NCBI GenBank assembly: GCA_030424595.1
Contig: JAUHWG010000012.1
Span: 124,001-188,000, forward strand
Reading direction: 5' to 3'
Origin: Polyangia bacterium
GTDB taxonomy: Bacteria; Myxococcota_A; Polyangia; Nannocystales; Nannocystaceae
Length of the DNA stretch: 64,000 nt
Shown here: piece after piece, positions 51,590 through 60,944 of the stretch
How the letters are laid out: every line of letters starts with the position of its first letter
Numbering within the stretch: position 1 is the first letter of the stretch
Translations under genes and position numbers: made by a program
Notes under the pieces: model-generated
Database searches by the model: none
Seen by the model: only the letters and a program-made list of their open reading frames with translations
Told to the model about the DNA's origin: nothing

Positions 51590-52654
51590 ATGTCCGCCCA
51601 GCACCGCATCCGTCTCCTCCTGGTCTTCGGCGGTCGCTCCTCGGAGCACGAGGTCTCGCTGCGGTCGACCGCCAGCGTTCTCGCCGCGCTCGACCGCGAC
51701 CGCTTCGCGCCGATCCTCCTCGGGATCCGCCGCGACGGTCGCTGGTGCACCGGCCCCGCCGACGCTCCGCTCGCCGAGATCATCGCCGGCGGTGAACCAG
51801 TCGACGACCTCCGCAGCCTCGGCGCCGAGCTGGTGCTGCCGGTGCTCCACGGACCCTACGGGGAGGACGGCACCTTTCAGGGTCTCCTCGAGGTGCTCGG
51901 CCTGCCCTACGTCGGCTCCGGCGTGCTCGCCTCGGCGCTGTGCATGGACAAGGCGGTGGTCAAGCGCTTCCTCGCCGCCCAAGAGCCGGCGATCCCGGTC
52001 GTGCCGTGGGTCGAGGTCCACAGCTCCGACCTCGCCGATCCCGACCGCGCGGCCGCGAAGGTGAGGACCATCCGCGAGCGCCTCGGCTTCCCCTGCTTCG
52101 TCAAGCCCGCCAACCAGGGCTCGTCGATCGGCATCTCCAAGGTCGACGACGCCGACGCGCTCTCCGCCGCGCTCGAGCTCGCGACCCGCTACGATCCCAA
52201 GGTGATCGTCGAGCGGGGCCTCCGCTGCCGCGAGATCGAGCTCGCGATCTACGGCGATGGCGGGGCTGCGACGGTGGTCTCCGCGCCCGGCGAGATCCGG
52301 GTCCCGAGCGGCGCCTGGTACGACTACGAGACCAAGTACATCTCCGACGCCGCGACCCTCCACATCCCCGCCGAGCTCCCGCCCCAGCTCTGCGACGAGC
52401 TCCGCGACCTGGCCCTTCGGGCGTTCCGCGCGACCGGCTGCCAAGGGCTCGCGCGGGTCGACTTCTTCGTCGACGAGGAGACCGGCGATCCCTACCTCAA
52501 CGAGGTCAACACGATGCCCGGCTTCACCAGCATCTCGATGTACCCGAAGCTGATGGAGCATGCAGGGGTCCCCTACACCGCGCTCGTCACCGGCCTGTGC
52601 GAGCTCGGCCTCGCCGCCCATCGGCGTCGGCGAGCGCTGCGGATCGAGCGTTAG
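51590..52654 (+). CDS. ddl: D-alanine--D-alanine ligase
   Basis: This 354-residue ATP-grasp enzyme makes D-Ala-D-Ala for peptidoglycan. VFGGRSSEHEVSLRSTASV is the family N-terminal signature, followed by VLPVLHGPYGEDGTFQGLLE, the loop KPANQGSSIGISKV, and NEVNTMPGFTSISMYPKL near the C terminus. All ATP- and D-Ala-binding segments are in order. It follows dacB with a terminator and its own promoter-like element. Confidence 0.96.
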   Translation: MSAQHRIRLLLVFGGRSSEHEVSLRSTASVLAALDRDRFAPILLGIRRDGRWCTGPADAPLAEIIAGGEPVDDLRSLGAELVLPVLHGPYGEDGTFQGLLEVLGLPYVGSGVLASALCMDKAVVKRFLAAQEPAIPVVPWVEVHSSDLADPDRAAAKVRTIRERLGFPCFVKPANQGSSIGISKVDDADALSAALELATRYDPKVIVERGLRCREIELAIYGDGGAATVVSAPGEIRVPSGAWYDYETKYISDAATLHIPAELPPQLCDELRDLALRAFRATGCQGLARVDFFVDEETGDPYLNEVNTMPGFTSISMYPKLMEHAGVPYTALVTGLCELGLAAHRRRRALRIER

Positions 52655-52965
52655 CTGCGACCTTCGTCGCCGAGCGCCGAGGCCGAGCCGACGCTGCGCT
52701 CGCCCCCAGGAGCAGGATCGTCGACGCTCCTTCGGCCACCGCTCGCTGCGGCCGAGGTGCTCCTCCGCGCGACGCCGAACGATCGTCAGACCCCCTCGTA
52801 GACCCCTGCAGAGGCTCGGGAACGCACGATCCTCGCAGCGGGATCGACGAAGAATCTGCCGCGACCGCTGCGCGACGCGCCGTACACTAGGGTCCCCTGC
52901 CGAGTCGCTCCGCTCGGTCGTCCGGTCGCTGGACTCCGGAGACCCGCGGGTCTCGCCCCCTAGAC
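52655..52965. other. 311-bp gap before the pseudokinase fusion gene
   Basis: No gene is supported. TACACT at 52883-52888 could be a -10 for the fusion gene, with its start 77 bp downstream. Several 6- to 8-bp GC palindromes are scattered without a clear pattern. Confidence 0.45.
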
Positions 52966-55900
52966 ATGGACGCGCCGCGCAAGCCGATCATCCCGACGGA
53001 GCCCCTGGCCATCACGGCGACGTGGCGGCTCGATCGGGGAGTACGCGGTCCGGGCGGGGAGCCGCTGCTGCTCCGCCGAGCGCTGACGGACAGCGCCCGC
53101 AGCCGCGCGGAGCTCCAGCACGAGCTCGACATCGCCGCCCAGCTCCCCGCCGAGGTCATCCTCCGGCCGCGGGCGATCGAGCGGGTCGACAGCACCGTCG
53201 CGCTTATCTACGACGACATCCCAGGGACGCTGCTCTCGGCCAAGCTCGGCGCTCGCTGGCCCGCCGAACAGGTGCAACAGCTCGCGCTCTCCCTCGCCTG
53301 GGCCCTCCGCTCGCTCCACCTCGCGGGGATCTGCCACCGTAGCCTCCAGCCGAGCTCGATCTTCATCGGCGCGGACGGTGCGGCGCGGTTGACCAACCTC
53401 ACCTACGCGAAGGAGTCGAGGGAGGGCGCGATCGAGAGGCCGACGCAGATCGAGGGTGACCTCACCTACCTCTCGCCGGAGCAGACCGGTCGGATGCCCC
53501 GGGCGATCGGCCCCCGTAGCGACCTCTACTCGCTCGGCGTCGTCCTCTATGAGCTCCTCGCCGGTGCGCCGCCCTTCGTCCGCTCAAGCCCGCTCGAGCT
53601 GATCTACAGCCACATCACCGAGGACCCGCCCGCGATCGCCGATCTCGACGATGCCGGCCGCGCCCTCGATCGAGTGCTCCAGCGCCTCCTCGCCAAGGAG
53701 CCGGAGGCTCGCCTCGCGGACGTCGATCACCTCCTGGAGGCGCTGACCCAAGGGGAGGTGCGCCCGCCCACCGCCGAGCCAGCTCACCTCCGCATCCCCG
53801 AGAAGCTCTACGGCCGCCAGGGGGCCGCGACGACGCTGGGCTCCGCCTTTGAGCGGGCCGCCGAGGGTCGCTGCGTCCTCGCGACGATCACCGGCAGCGC
53901 CGGCGTCGGCAAGTCAACGCTGGCCCACAAGGTCGCCCGGGAGCTCGCGACCGATCGCGCGATCTATGCCGTCGGCAAATTCGACAGCCTGCGCAGCAAC
54001 ACTCCGCTGGCGGCGTTGATCGACGCGGCGCGCCTCCTGGTCCGCTACGTCCTGACCCTCGACGGCCGCGAGGTCGCGGCCTGGCGCGAGCGACTGCTCC
54101 ATGGGCTCGGCTCGACCCTACCTGTCCTGAGCGTCATCCTCCCCGAGATCGAGCCCCTCCTCGGCCCCCAGGAGCCGCCGCCGCCGGTCCCCCCCGCCGA
54201 CGCCCAACCCCGCCTCATCCTCGCCCTCCAGCGCTTCCTCGCGACCTTCGCCCGAGCCCAGCGACCGCTCATCCTCGTCCTCGATGACCTCCAATGGGCC
54301 GACAAGACCTCCGTTCGCCTCCTAGAGGCCCTCGTCCGCGACCCGGCCAACCTTCACCTGCTCCTCGTCGTCACCGCCCGGACCTCGGATGGATCGCCGC
54401 CGAGACGCCTCGCAGCGCTCCTCGAGGCGGCCCGCAGCGCGGGCTCCTCACCGATCGAGCTCGAGCTCGGCCCGCTCACCGAGCCCGACCTCCGGACGCT
54501 CCTCCAGGAGTCGCTCCACGTCGAAGACGCCGACGAGCTGGTCACCGAGCTCCTCCTCCGGACCCGCGGCAACCCGCTCTTTGTCCGCGAGTTCCTCCGC
54601 GTCCTCGGCCGCGAGCGCCTCCTCCGCTACGACCCGATGACCGCCCGCTGGACCTGGGAGCTCGGCGAGATCGGCAAGGCCAAGCTCCCCGACAGCGTCG
54701 CCGAGCTCTTGAGCGGCGAGATCGATCAGCTCCCCGCCGCCTCGCGGGCGCTCCTCCACGACGCCGCCTGCCTCGGCGTCAGCTTGACCGCCGGCGACCT
54801 CGCGACCGCCCACGGCTCGACCTTGAGCGAGCTCAGACGGCTCCTCCGACCCGCCTTCGCCCGCGACCTCCTGGTCGTCGAAGAGGGCCCAGCCCACCTC
54901 CTCGACGATCGGGTCCTCGGCCAGGAAGACACGCCTCGGGTCACGCTCCGCTTCGTCCATGAGCGCGTCCGCCAGGCCGCCTACGCCCAGATCCCGCTCG
55001 AGGAGCGAGCTGCCGTCCGGGCCAGGATCGGCCGCAGGCTGCTCGCAGACGCCCGCCGCCGCGGTGTTCAGCTCCGCGGCGACGCGCTCATCCGGGTCGT
55101 CGACCACCTCAACGAAGGGGCCGGTCTCCTGGACCCCGCAGCCCGTCGGGAGCTGGTCGACCTCAACTACGAGGCCGCCCGCGCCGCCAAGAACAGCGCC
55201 GCCTACGGGATCGCGCAGCGCCTCCTCGGGGCGGCCGTCGACCTCATCGGCGACGACTGGAGCGGGATCCCGGACGCCTTTAAGATCCACGCGGCGCTCG
55301 TCGACTGCGAGCACCTCGTCGGCGACAACCGCCGCGCGCTCAACCTCCTCCCCCCCCTGAGCGCCCGGGCGAAGACCGTCACCGAGCGGCTGCGGGTCGC
55401 GGACCTCCGCGTCGTTCTCTGCGTCAGCTCCGGTGACACCGACGCCGCGCTCGCCGCGGGCCTCGCAGGCCTCAGCGCCGCCGGGATCAACCTCCCGCAG
55501 GAGGCCGCCGAGTGTCGCCTCGCGGTCGCCGATGAGCTCGCGCGGATCGAGGCCCAGATCGAGCAGACACCGCTCGCCGAGCGGACCCACTCGCCGCCGG
55601 TCGCCGACCCTGTGATCCGCGGGGTCTTGACCCTCCTCGCCGACATGCTCGCGCCGGCGAACATGACCCGGCCCGAGCTCTACGCGCTGATCAACACCAC
55701 GCAGATCCGCCTCTCGATCGAGCACGGGCACACCGACGTCTCCGCCTATACCTACTCGGTCTACGGCTACTTCCTGGCGACGGCGATGGGCCGCTACGCC
55801 CAGGCCGAGGAGTTCGGCCTCTTCGGGATCGGCCTCAATGAGGCGCTCGGGAACTCCGCGCTCCGCTGCCGCACCCGCTTCGTCTTCGCCACCTACGCCC

Positions 55901-58116
55901 ACTTCTTCCGCCCCCTGCGCGAGGTCCTAGGCGAGCTCCAGACGGCGCTCGACGACGGCCGCGAGTCCGGCGACTACATCTACCTCTCGTCCGCCTGCTC
56001 CCACGTGCTGATCGTCCGCCTCAGCGTCGGCGATCCGCTCGACGAGCTCGCCGAGCAGACGAAGCTCTTCCTCGGGCTGATGCAGCGGACCCACGTCGCC
56101 TCGTCGATCGCGACGATGACCGTCGCCCGGCAGCTGATCGCGGCCCTGCGGGGGGCGACCCTCGCCCCCACGAGCCTCGCTGACGGCGCCTTTGACGAGG
56201 CCGAGTTCATCGACGAGTGCGAGCGCTGCGGCCGGACCTTCGCCCTGCGCTGGTACGCGACCGCCTCGCTCCTGCTCGCCGTCCTCTACGGCGATCTCGC
56301 CCGGTCGCGGCAGCTCCTCCGCCGCTTCGGCCCGTCGATCCGGGGCAACTACGCGTTCTACTTCGCCACCGAATTCGCGGCCCTCGCCTGCTTGGCCCTC
56401 TGCGACCTCGCGCGAGAGGACCCGCGGGGCGAGGCGGTCCTCGCCGGCGATGCGGCGCTGGCGGAGATGGAGGCCTATCGCGAGGCGCTGGAGGGCTGGG
56501 CCGCCGCCTGCCCCGCGAACTACGGGGCGCTCGCAGCCCTCGTCACGGCGGACGCCGCGAGCGCTCGCGGTGATCGCCGCGAGGCGAGCGACGCCTACGA
56601 TAGAGCGATCACGACCGCGCAGGCGGAGAGCCTGGTCGCCTTCGAGGCCATCGCCTGCGAGCGAGCCGCGGCCCACTACGAGCGCTGCGGCCGGCGGAGC
56701 TTCGCCCGCGCGCTCTACCGCGAGGCCCACTCCGCCTACCAGCGCTGGGGCGCCGTGCGAAAGGTGGTCGACCTCAGCGAGCGGATCGGCGGGCAGGCGC
56801 TCCTGCCGAGCCCCGTCGGCCCCGCCCCTGTCCACGTCGAGTCGGACCTCGACCTCCGCAGCGTCATCCAGGCCTCGCAGGCCCTGACCTCCGCCCTCAG
56901 CTTTGACGAGCTCCTCCAGGTGATCATGCGGATCACGGCCCTCACGGCCTCCGCGACCCGGGCCCTCGTGGTGCTCGACAGCGGAGCCCAGGGGCTGACC
57001 ATCGCCGGCGCCTCGGTCTCCCAGGGGCCCACCCCGCGGATCGCCGAGCCCCGGCTCGATCGCACCCGTGAGGCCCCCGCCGCGCCGATCCGCCTCGCCT
57101 ACCGCACCCTCCGCGAGATCTCGATCGACGATCCCGAGTACGCCAACCTCCGCAGCCAGGATCCCTACCTCGCCAGGCTCCAGCCGCGCTCTGCCCTCTG
57201 CGTCCCCCTCGTCTACGGAGCGCGGGCGCACGGCGTGCTCTACCTCGAAAACCAGGTGGCGGCCGGGGTCTACAACACCGGCAGACGCGAGGCGATCCGC
57301 CTCCTCGCGACCCAGATCGCGATCTCCCTCGAGCATACGCAGCTCTACTCCAACCTCGAGCTCGCCCGCGCCGCAGCCGAGGCGGCCAACCAGGCCAAGA
57401 GCTCCTTCCTCGCCAACATGAGCCACGAGCTGCGGACCCCCCTCACGGCGATCCTCGGCTATGCCGAGCTCATCGTCGAGGAGTCCACAGACCGCGGCGA
57501 GCTCGCCAGCATCCCCGACCTGGAGCGGATCCATCGCTCCGGCGTCCACCTCCTCGAGGTGATCGGGGACATCCTCGATCTCTCGAAGATCGAGGCCGAC
57601 AAGTTTGAGCTCGTCGTCGAGGAGTTCGACATAGCGCCGCTCCTCCAGACAGTCGTCGAGGCGGTCGAGCCGACCGTCCTCGCCGGCGGCAACACCCTCG
57701 TCTTCACCCCCCCGGCGGGGCTCGGCAGGATCCGCTCCGATCGGCTCCGGCTGCGGCAGATCCTGCTCAACCTGCTCTCCAACGCCGGAAAGTTCACCGA
57801 GAACGGGACGGTGACGATGACCGTCGCGCGGGCGGGCGGGCGCCTCCGCGTCTCGGTGCGCGACACGGGCATCGGCATGTCTGCGCGCCAGCTCGACCGG
57901 GTCTTCGACGCGTTTCATCAGGCCGACGCGACCGCGACCCGCAAGGTCGGCGGCACCGGCCTCGGCTTGACCATCAGCCGCCGCCTCGCCCAGCTCCTCG
58001 GCGGCGACATCACAGCCGTCAGCGCGCCCGGTGAGGGCTCGCGCTTCACCCTCGACCTCCCGCTCGACCTCGCCCCTGGCCCCGAGGCGGGGGATCGGCG
58101 ATCGTTGTCCCCATGA
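52966..58116 (+). CDS. Pseudokinase-ATPase-GAF-histidine kinase fusion protein
   Basis: The 1716-residue protein has an N-terminal Hanks-type kinase domain (30-260). It has lost catalytic residues: LLRR replaces the VAVK lysine site, HRS (124-126) replaces HRD, and NLT (144-146) replaces DFG. It then has an AAA-type ATPase region with Walker A GSAGVGKST (310-318) and Walker B LILVLDD (435-441), helical repeat regions, a GAF domain (about 1295-1440), and a C-terminal histidine kinase with His1487 in MSHELRTPL, N box Asn1606 and GTGLGL. This matches cyanobacterial/myxobacterial PknK-like trifunctional proteins. The output regulator is unknown. GST follows with a 4-bp overlap. Confidence 0.9.
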   Translation: MDAPRKPIIPTEPLAITATWRLDRGVRGPGGEPLLLRRALTDSARSRAELQHELDIAAQLPAEVILRPRAIERVDSTVALIYDDIPGTLLSAKLGARWPAEQVQQLALSLAWALRSLHLAGICHRSLQPSSIFIGADGAARLTNLTYAKESREGAIERPTQIEGDLTYLSPEQTGRMPRAIGPRSDLYSLGVVLYELLAGAPPFVRSSPLELIYSHITEDPPAIADLDDAGRALDRVLQRLLAKEPEARLADVDHLLEALTQGEVRPPTAEPAHLRIPEKLYGRQGAATTLGSAFERAAEGRCVLATITGSAGVGKSTLAHKVARELATDRAIYAVGKFDSLRSNTPLAALIDAARLLVRYVLTLDGREVAAWRERLLHGLGSTLPVLSVILPEIEPLLGPQEPPPPVPPADAQPRLILALQRFLATFARAQRPLILVLDDLQWADKTSVRLLEALVRDPANLHLLLVVTARTSDGSPPRRLAALLEAARSAGSSPIELELGPLTEPDLRTLLQESLHVEDADELVTELLLRTRGNPLFVREFLRVLGRERLLRYDPMTARWTWELGEIGKAKLPDSVAELLSGEIDQLPAASRALLHDAACLGVSLTAGDLATAHGSTLSELRRLLRPAFARDLLVVEEGPAHLLDDRVLGQEDTPRVTLRFVHERVRQAAYAQIPLEERAAVRARIGRRLLADARRRGVQLRGDALIRVVDHLNEGAGLLDPAARRELVDLNYEAARAAKNSAAYGIAQRLLGAAVDLIGDDWSGIPDAFKIHAALVDCEHLVGDNRRALNLLPPLSARAKTVTERLRVADLRVVLCVSSGDTDAALAAGLAGLSAAGINLPQEAAECRLAVADELARIEAQIEQTPLAERTHSPPVADPVIRGVLTLLADMLAPANMTRPELYALINTTQIRLSIEHGHTDVSAYTYSVYGYFLATAMGRYAQAEEFGLFGIGLNEALGNSALRCRTRFVFATYAHFFRPLREVLGELQTALDDGRESGDYIYLSSACSHVLIVRLSVGDPLDELAEQTKLFLGLMQRTHVASSIATMTVARQLIAALRGATLAPTSLADGAFDEAEFIDECERCGRTFALRWYATASLLLAVLYGDLARSRQLLRRFGPSIRGNYAFYFATEFAALACLALCDLAREDPRGEAVLAGDAALAEMEAYREALEGWAAACPANYGALAALVTADAASARGDRREASDAYDRAITTAQAESLVAFEAIACERAAAHYERCGRRSFARALYREAHSAYQRWGAVRKVVDLSERIGGQALLPSPVGPAPVHVESDLDLRSVIQASQALTSALSFDELLQVIMRITALTASATRALVVLDSGAQGLTIAGASVSQGPTPRIAEPRLDRTREAPAAPIRLAYRTLREISIDDPEYANLRSQDPYLARLQPRSALCVPLVYGARAHGVLYLENQVAAGVYNTGRREAIRLLATQIAISLEHTQLYSNLELARAAAEAANQAKSSFLANMSHELRTPLTAILGYAELIVEESTDRGELASIPDLERIHRSGVHLLEVIGDILDLSKIEADKFELVVEEFDIAPLLQTVVEAVEPTVLAGGNTLVFTPPAGLGRIRSDRLRLRQILLNLLSNAGKFTENGTVTMTVARAGGRLRVSVRDTGIGMSARQLDRVFDAFHQADATATRKVGGTGLGLTISRRLAQLLGGDITAVSAPGEGSRFTLDLPLDLAPGPEAGDRRSLSP

Positions 58117-58730
58117 AGCTCTACTACACACCGGGGACCTCCGCTTTTCGCTGTCGCTGGCTCATCGAGGAGCTCGGGGCCGACCACGAGGTCGTCCCGG
58201 TCGACCTCGGCAAGGGTGAGCACAAGACGCCGGAGTACGTCGCCAACGTCCACCCGCTAGGGTCCGTCCCGGCGCTCGTCCATGGCGAGCAGACCCTGAT
58301 CGAGTCCGCGGCGATCGTCCTCTACCTGGCCGATCAGGATCCAGAGCTCCGCCTCGCCCCGCCCCTCGCCTCGCCGGAGCGCGGGCTCTACTACCAGTGG
58401 ACCCTCTTCGCGATGACCGGGCTCTACAACACCGTCCACGGCCCCTACGTCCGGGTCTTCTTCGGCGGGGCCGCGGCCAGCGAGGAGGAGCGAGCGGCCT
58501 TCGCCCGCCAGCTCGCGATCACCGACGAGCAGCTCGACAAACACCCCTTCCTGCTCGGCGACACGTTCTCGGCCGCCGACGTGATCTTCGGCGGGCTCCT
58601 GGTCTGGGCCGACGCGGCGGGGCTCCTCGCCGGTCGGGAGCCGCAGACCAGCTACCTCGCGCGGCTCCGCGAGCGGCCTGCCTTCAAGCGCGCCGAGGCC
58701 GATCCGAGCGGGCCCTCTCCCGCGTCCTGA
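58113..58730 (+). CDS. Glutathione S-transferase family protein
   Basis: This 205-residue protein has a thioredoxin-like N domain (MKLYYTPGTSAFRCRWLIEELG) with the GSH-contacting VPALVHG and ESAAIVLYLAD segments, and an all-helical C domain (FLLGDTFSAADVIFGGLLVW). It is a cytoplasmic enzyme or stress protein of the beta/GST-N type; the substrate is unknown. It overlaps the pseudokinase fusion stop (ATGA), so translation is coupled and the two may act together. Confidence 0.88.
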   Translation: MKLYYTPGTSAFRCRWLIEELGADHEVVPVDLGKGEHKTPEYVANVHPLGSVPALVHGEQTLIESAAIVLYLADQDPELRLAPPLASPERGLYYQWTLFAMTGLYNTVHGPYVRVFFGGAAASEEERAAFARQLAITDEQLDKHPFLLGDTFSAADVIFGGLLVWADAAGLLAGREPQTSYLARLRERPAFKRAEADPSGPSPAS

Positions 58731-58760
58731 GCCCCCCTTCGGCCCCGGCCCGGTCCGGCC

Positions 58761-58790
58761 TTGCGCGCGCGCGGGCAAGGCCACTACAGT
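58761..58790 (+). promoter_or_regulatory. Promoter with TTGCGC and TACAGT before trpS
   Basis: TTGCGC and TACAGT are separated by 18 nt, and TACAGT ends 6 nt before the trpS ATG. No Shine-Dalgarno is present. The extended TG is absent (CAC). Confidence 0.5.
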
Positions 58791-58796
58791 CCGCCC

Positions 58797-59804
58797 ATGT
58801 CCGAAAAGCGCCCTGCTCGGGTCCTCTCGGGGGTTCAGCCCACGGGGATCCTCCACCTCGGCAACTACTTCGGGGCGATCCAGCAGCACATCGCCCTGCA
58901 GGACGAGCACCCCGGCGAGGCCTACTACTTCATCGCCAACTACCACGCGATGACGACCGTCCACGACGGAGACACGCTGCGGGGCTACGTCCACGACGTC
59001 GCGATCACCTACCTCGCCCTCGGCCTCGACCCGAGCAAGGCCGTGCTCTTCCGCCAGTCGGACGTCCCCGAGGTGCTCGAGCTGGCGTGGATGATCGCGA
59101 CCGTCACCGGCATGGGCCTGCTCCAGCGCGCCCACTCCTACAAGGACAAGATCCAAAACGGGATCACCCCCTCGGCCGGGCTCTTCTACTACCCGGTGCT
59201 GATGGGCGCCGACATCCTCCTCTACGACGGTAGCCTCGTCCCCGTCGGCAAGGATCAGCTCCAGCACATCGAGTTCGCCCAGGACATGGCGACCGCCTTC
59301 AACCACAGCTACGCGGGCGGTGAGACGATCCTCCGCCGCCCCGAGCCGCGGCTCTCCAAGGCCCCCTACGTCCCCGGCCTCGACGGCCGCAAGATGAGCA
59401 AGAGCTACGACAACACCATCCCGCTCTTCCTCGCCGGCAAGCGTCTGCGCAAGCTCATCGGCAAGGTCGTCACCGACTCCGCCGAGCTCGGCCAGCCCCT
59501 GACGATCAAGGACAACACCGTCTACGATCTCCTCAAGCTCTTCACGGACGAGGAGGAGATGGCCGCCATCGGCGAGCACTTCCGCAGCGGATCCCGCGAC
59601 GGCCAGCCCTTCGGCTACGGTCACGCCAAGCAGCTCCTCGCCGCCAAGATCGACGCCCACTTCGGCGAGGCCCGCGAGCGTCGAGAGCACCTCGTCGCCC
59701 ACCCCGAGGAGGTCGAGGCGGTCCTCGCGGAGGGAGCGGCCAAGGCCCGGACGATCGCACGGGCGACCCTCGCTCGCTGCCGCGCCGTCTGCGGTCTCCG
59801 CTGA
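58797..59804 (+). CDS. trpS: Tryptophan--tRNA ligase
   Basis: This 335-residue class I synthetase charges tRNA-Trp. The N terminus carries VLSGVQPTGILHLGNYFGAI, the HxGN variant of HIGH, and the C-terminal part of the catalytic domain has GRKMSKSYDN, the KMSKS motif. YPVLMGADILLYDG and DQLQHIEFAQDMA are typical of TrpS. Length is normal. The ATG at 58797 fits both the signature and the promoter; an upstream in-frame codon would add 12 residues. Confidence 0.96.
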   Translation: MSEKRPARVLSGVQPTGILHLGNYFGAIQQHIALQDEHPGEAYYFIANYHAMTTVHDGDTLRGYVHDVAITYLALGLDPSKAVLFRQSDVPEVLELAWMIATVTGMGLLQRAHSYKDKIQNGITPSAGLFYYPVLMGADILLYDGSLVPVGKDQLQHIEFAQDMATAFNHSYAGGETILRRPEPRLSKAPYVPGLDGRKMSKSYDNTIPLFLAGKRLRKLIGKVVTDSAELGQPLTIKDNTVYDLLKLFTDEEEMAAIGEHFRSGSRDGQPFGYGHAKQLLAAKIDAHFGEARERREHLVAHPEEVEAVLAEGAAKARTIARATLARCRAVCGLR

Positions 59805-59859
59805 TCCTCACCGCGGCTCTCCCCTGCTCGCTCGTCGCCCCGCCCGTCACCAGATCACA

Positions 59860-59873
59860 TGTCCCAAGGGACA
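59860..59873. promoter_or_regulatory. Palindrome TGTCCC-AA-GGGACA
   Basis: A 6+6 dyad with a 2-bp spacer, five bases before the GNAT gene start, making it a possible operator. The same arms with TT in the centre lie inside carA at 16026-16039. Confidence 0.4.
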
Positions 59874-59878
59874 CAATA

Positions 59879-60916
59879 ATGGAGGAGGCCGGGGATCCGC
59901 CCGCCGCGAGCGCCATGAGCCCCGTACTCCAGGCGACGACCGCGTCGATACGCGACGCCGAGCCCGGCGAGGTGGGGACCCTCGAGGCGCTCGTCGCCGA
60001 GATCTTCGGCGCCGGTGATCGTCCGCGGGGATGGTTCGAACGCAAGCTCGCCCGTGAGGTCGTCGCTCCTGCGCTGTCGAAGATCGCCGTCGACCCGCGC
60101 GGCGCAAAGGTCGGCTTCCTCCTCACGAGCGCCCCCGCGAGCCTCTCCGGGGTCGCCCGCCTGGTCAGCCTCGGCGTCCTGCCGACGTGGCGCGGCCGCG
60201 GCATCGGCCGCGCGCTGATCGAGGCGGCGGCGACCTCCGCCACGGCCGCTGGCCTGAGGTCGATGACGGCCCTCGCGGAGGCGGATCGGCGGGGCTTCTA
60301 CGCGGACACGGGGTTCGCCCCCGAGGCGGTCCTGCGGACCCTCCTGGCCCCGAGCAGGTCGCCAGAGCGCCCAGCTCGCAGAGGCGGTGGGCCGGGCCCC
60401 GACGCTCCCTCGGGATCCCGCGCGGCGGCGCCGAAGAGCGCCGCTGCGGTCACCGAACCAACCGACGAGGTGATGATGATCCGAAGCCTCCCGCCCTCGG
60501 GCTGGGCCCGCCCGGGGACTGAGGCTGTCGGCGGCTGGCTCGCGGAGGCCTGGGAGGGGACTGCGGCAGCGCTGCGCCAGACCTATGCGCTCGGCGGCGA
60601 GGACCCGCGGGCCTGGGCCCACGTCTCCCGTGAGGGCCAGGCGCAGCTCATCCATCGTCTGCTCCTCCGCAGCCCATCGGCGCCAAGGGCGCCCCACGAG
60701 GTCGCCACGGCCGTCTTCGAGATCGCCCAGGCCCTCGCCCAAAAGCTCGCTCCAGGCGGACCGCTCCTCTTCTACGGGCTCCCAGCCGTGAGCCCGATCA
60801 CGGATCTCCTCGAGAGGGCCGGCTGGTCCTGTATCCAAGAGAGCACACGCATGGTCCGTCGCCTCCGCTCGCCGGCCAGCCCCGCCGTAGACAGGTCGCG
60901 ACTGGCCGCGCCATGA
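59879..60916 (+). CDS. GNAT-family acetyltransferase with extra C-terminal domain
   Basis: The 345-residue protein has a GNAT core in its first 150 residues: LVSLGVLPTWRGRGIGRALIEAA holds the acetyl-CoA pyrophosphate loop RGRGIG, followed by AGLRSMTALAEADRRGFYAD and the FAPEA strand. The remaining half is Pro/Ala-rich and then helical (ALRQTYALGGEDPRAWAHV), with no recognised motif. The substrate is unknown. ATG 59879 and ATG 59915 are both possible starts. Confidence 0.75.
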   Translation: MEEAGDPPAASAMSPVLQATTASIRDAEPGEVGTLEALVAEIFGAGDRPRGWFERKLAREVVAPALSKIAVDPRGAKVGFLLTSAPASLSGVARLVSLGVLPTWRGRGIGRALIEAAATSATAAGLRSMTALAEADRRGFYADTGFAPEAVLRTLLAPSRSPERPARRGGGPGPDAPSGSRAAAPKSAAAVTEPTDEVMMIRSLPPSGWARPGTEAVGGWLAEAWEGTAAALRQTYALGGEDPRAWAHVSREGQAQLIHRLLLRSPSAPRAPHEVATAVFEIAQALAQKLAPGGPLLFYGLPAVSPITDLLERAGWSCIQESTRMVRRLRSPASPAVDRSRLAAP

Positions 60917-60944
60917 TGCCCTCGCATAGCCCAGGTAATTAGTG

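Noticed and set aside
55927..58131. Long open frame opposite the histidine kinase part of the fusion gene
   Set aside because: The plus-strand frame has full HisKA, HATPase and GAF motifs; the opposite frame has none.
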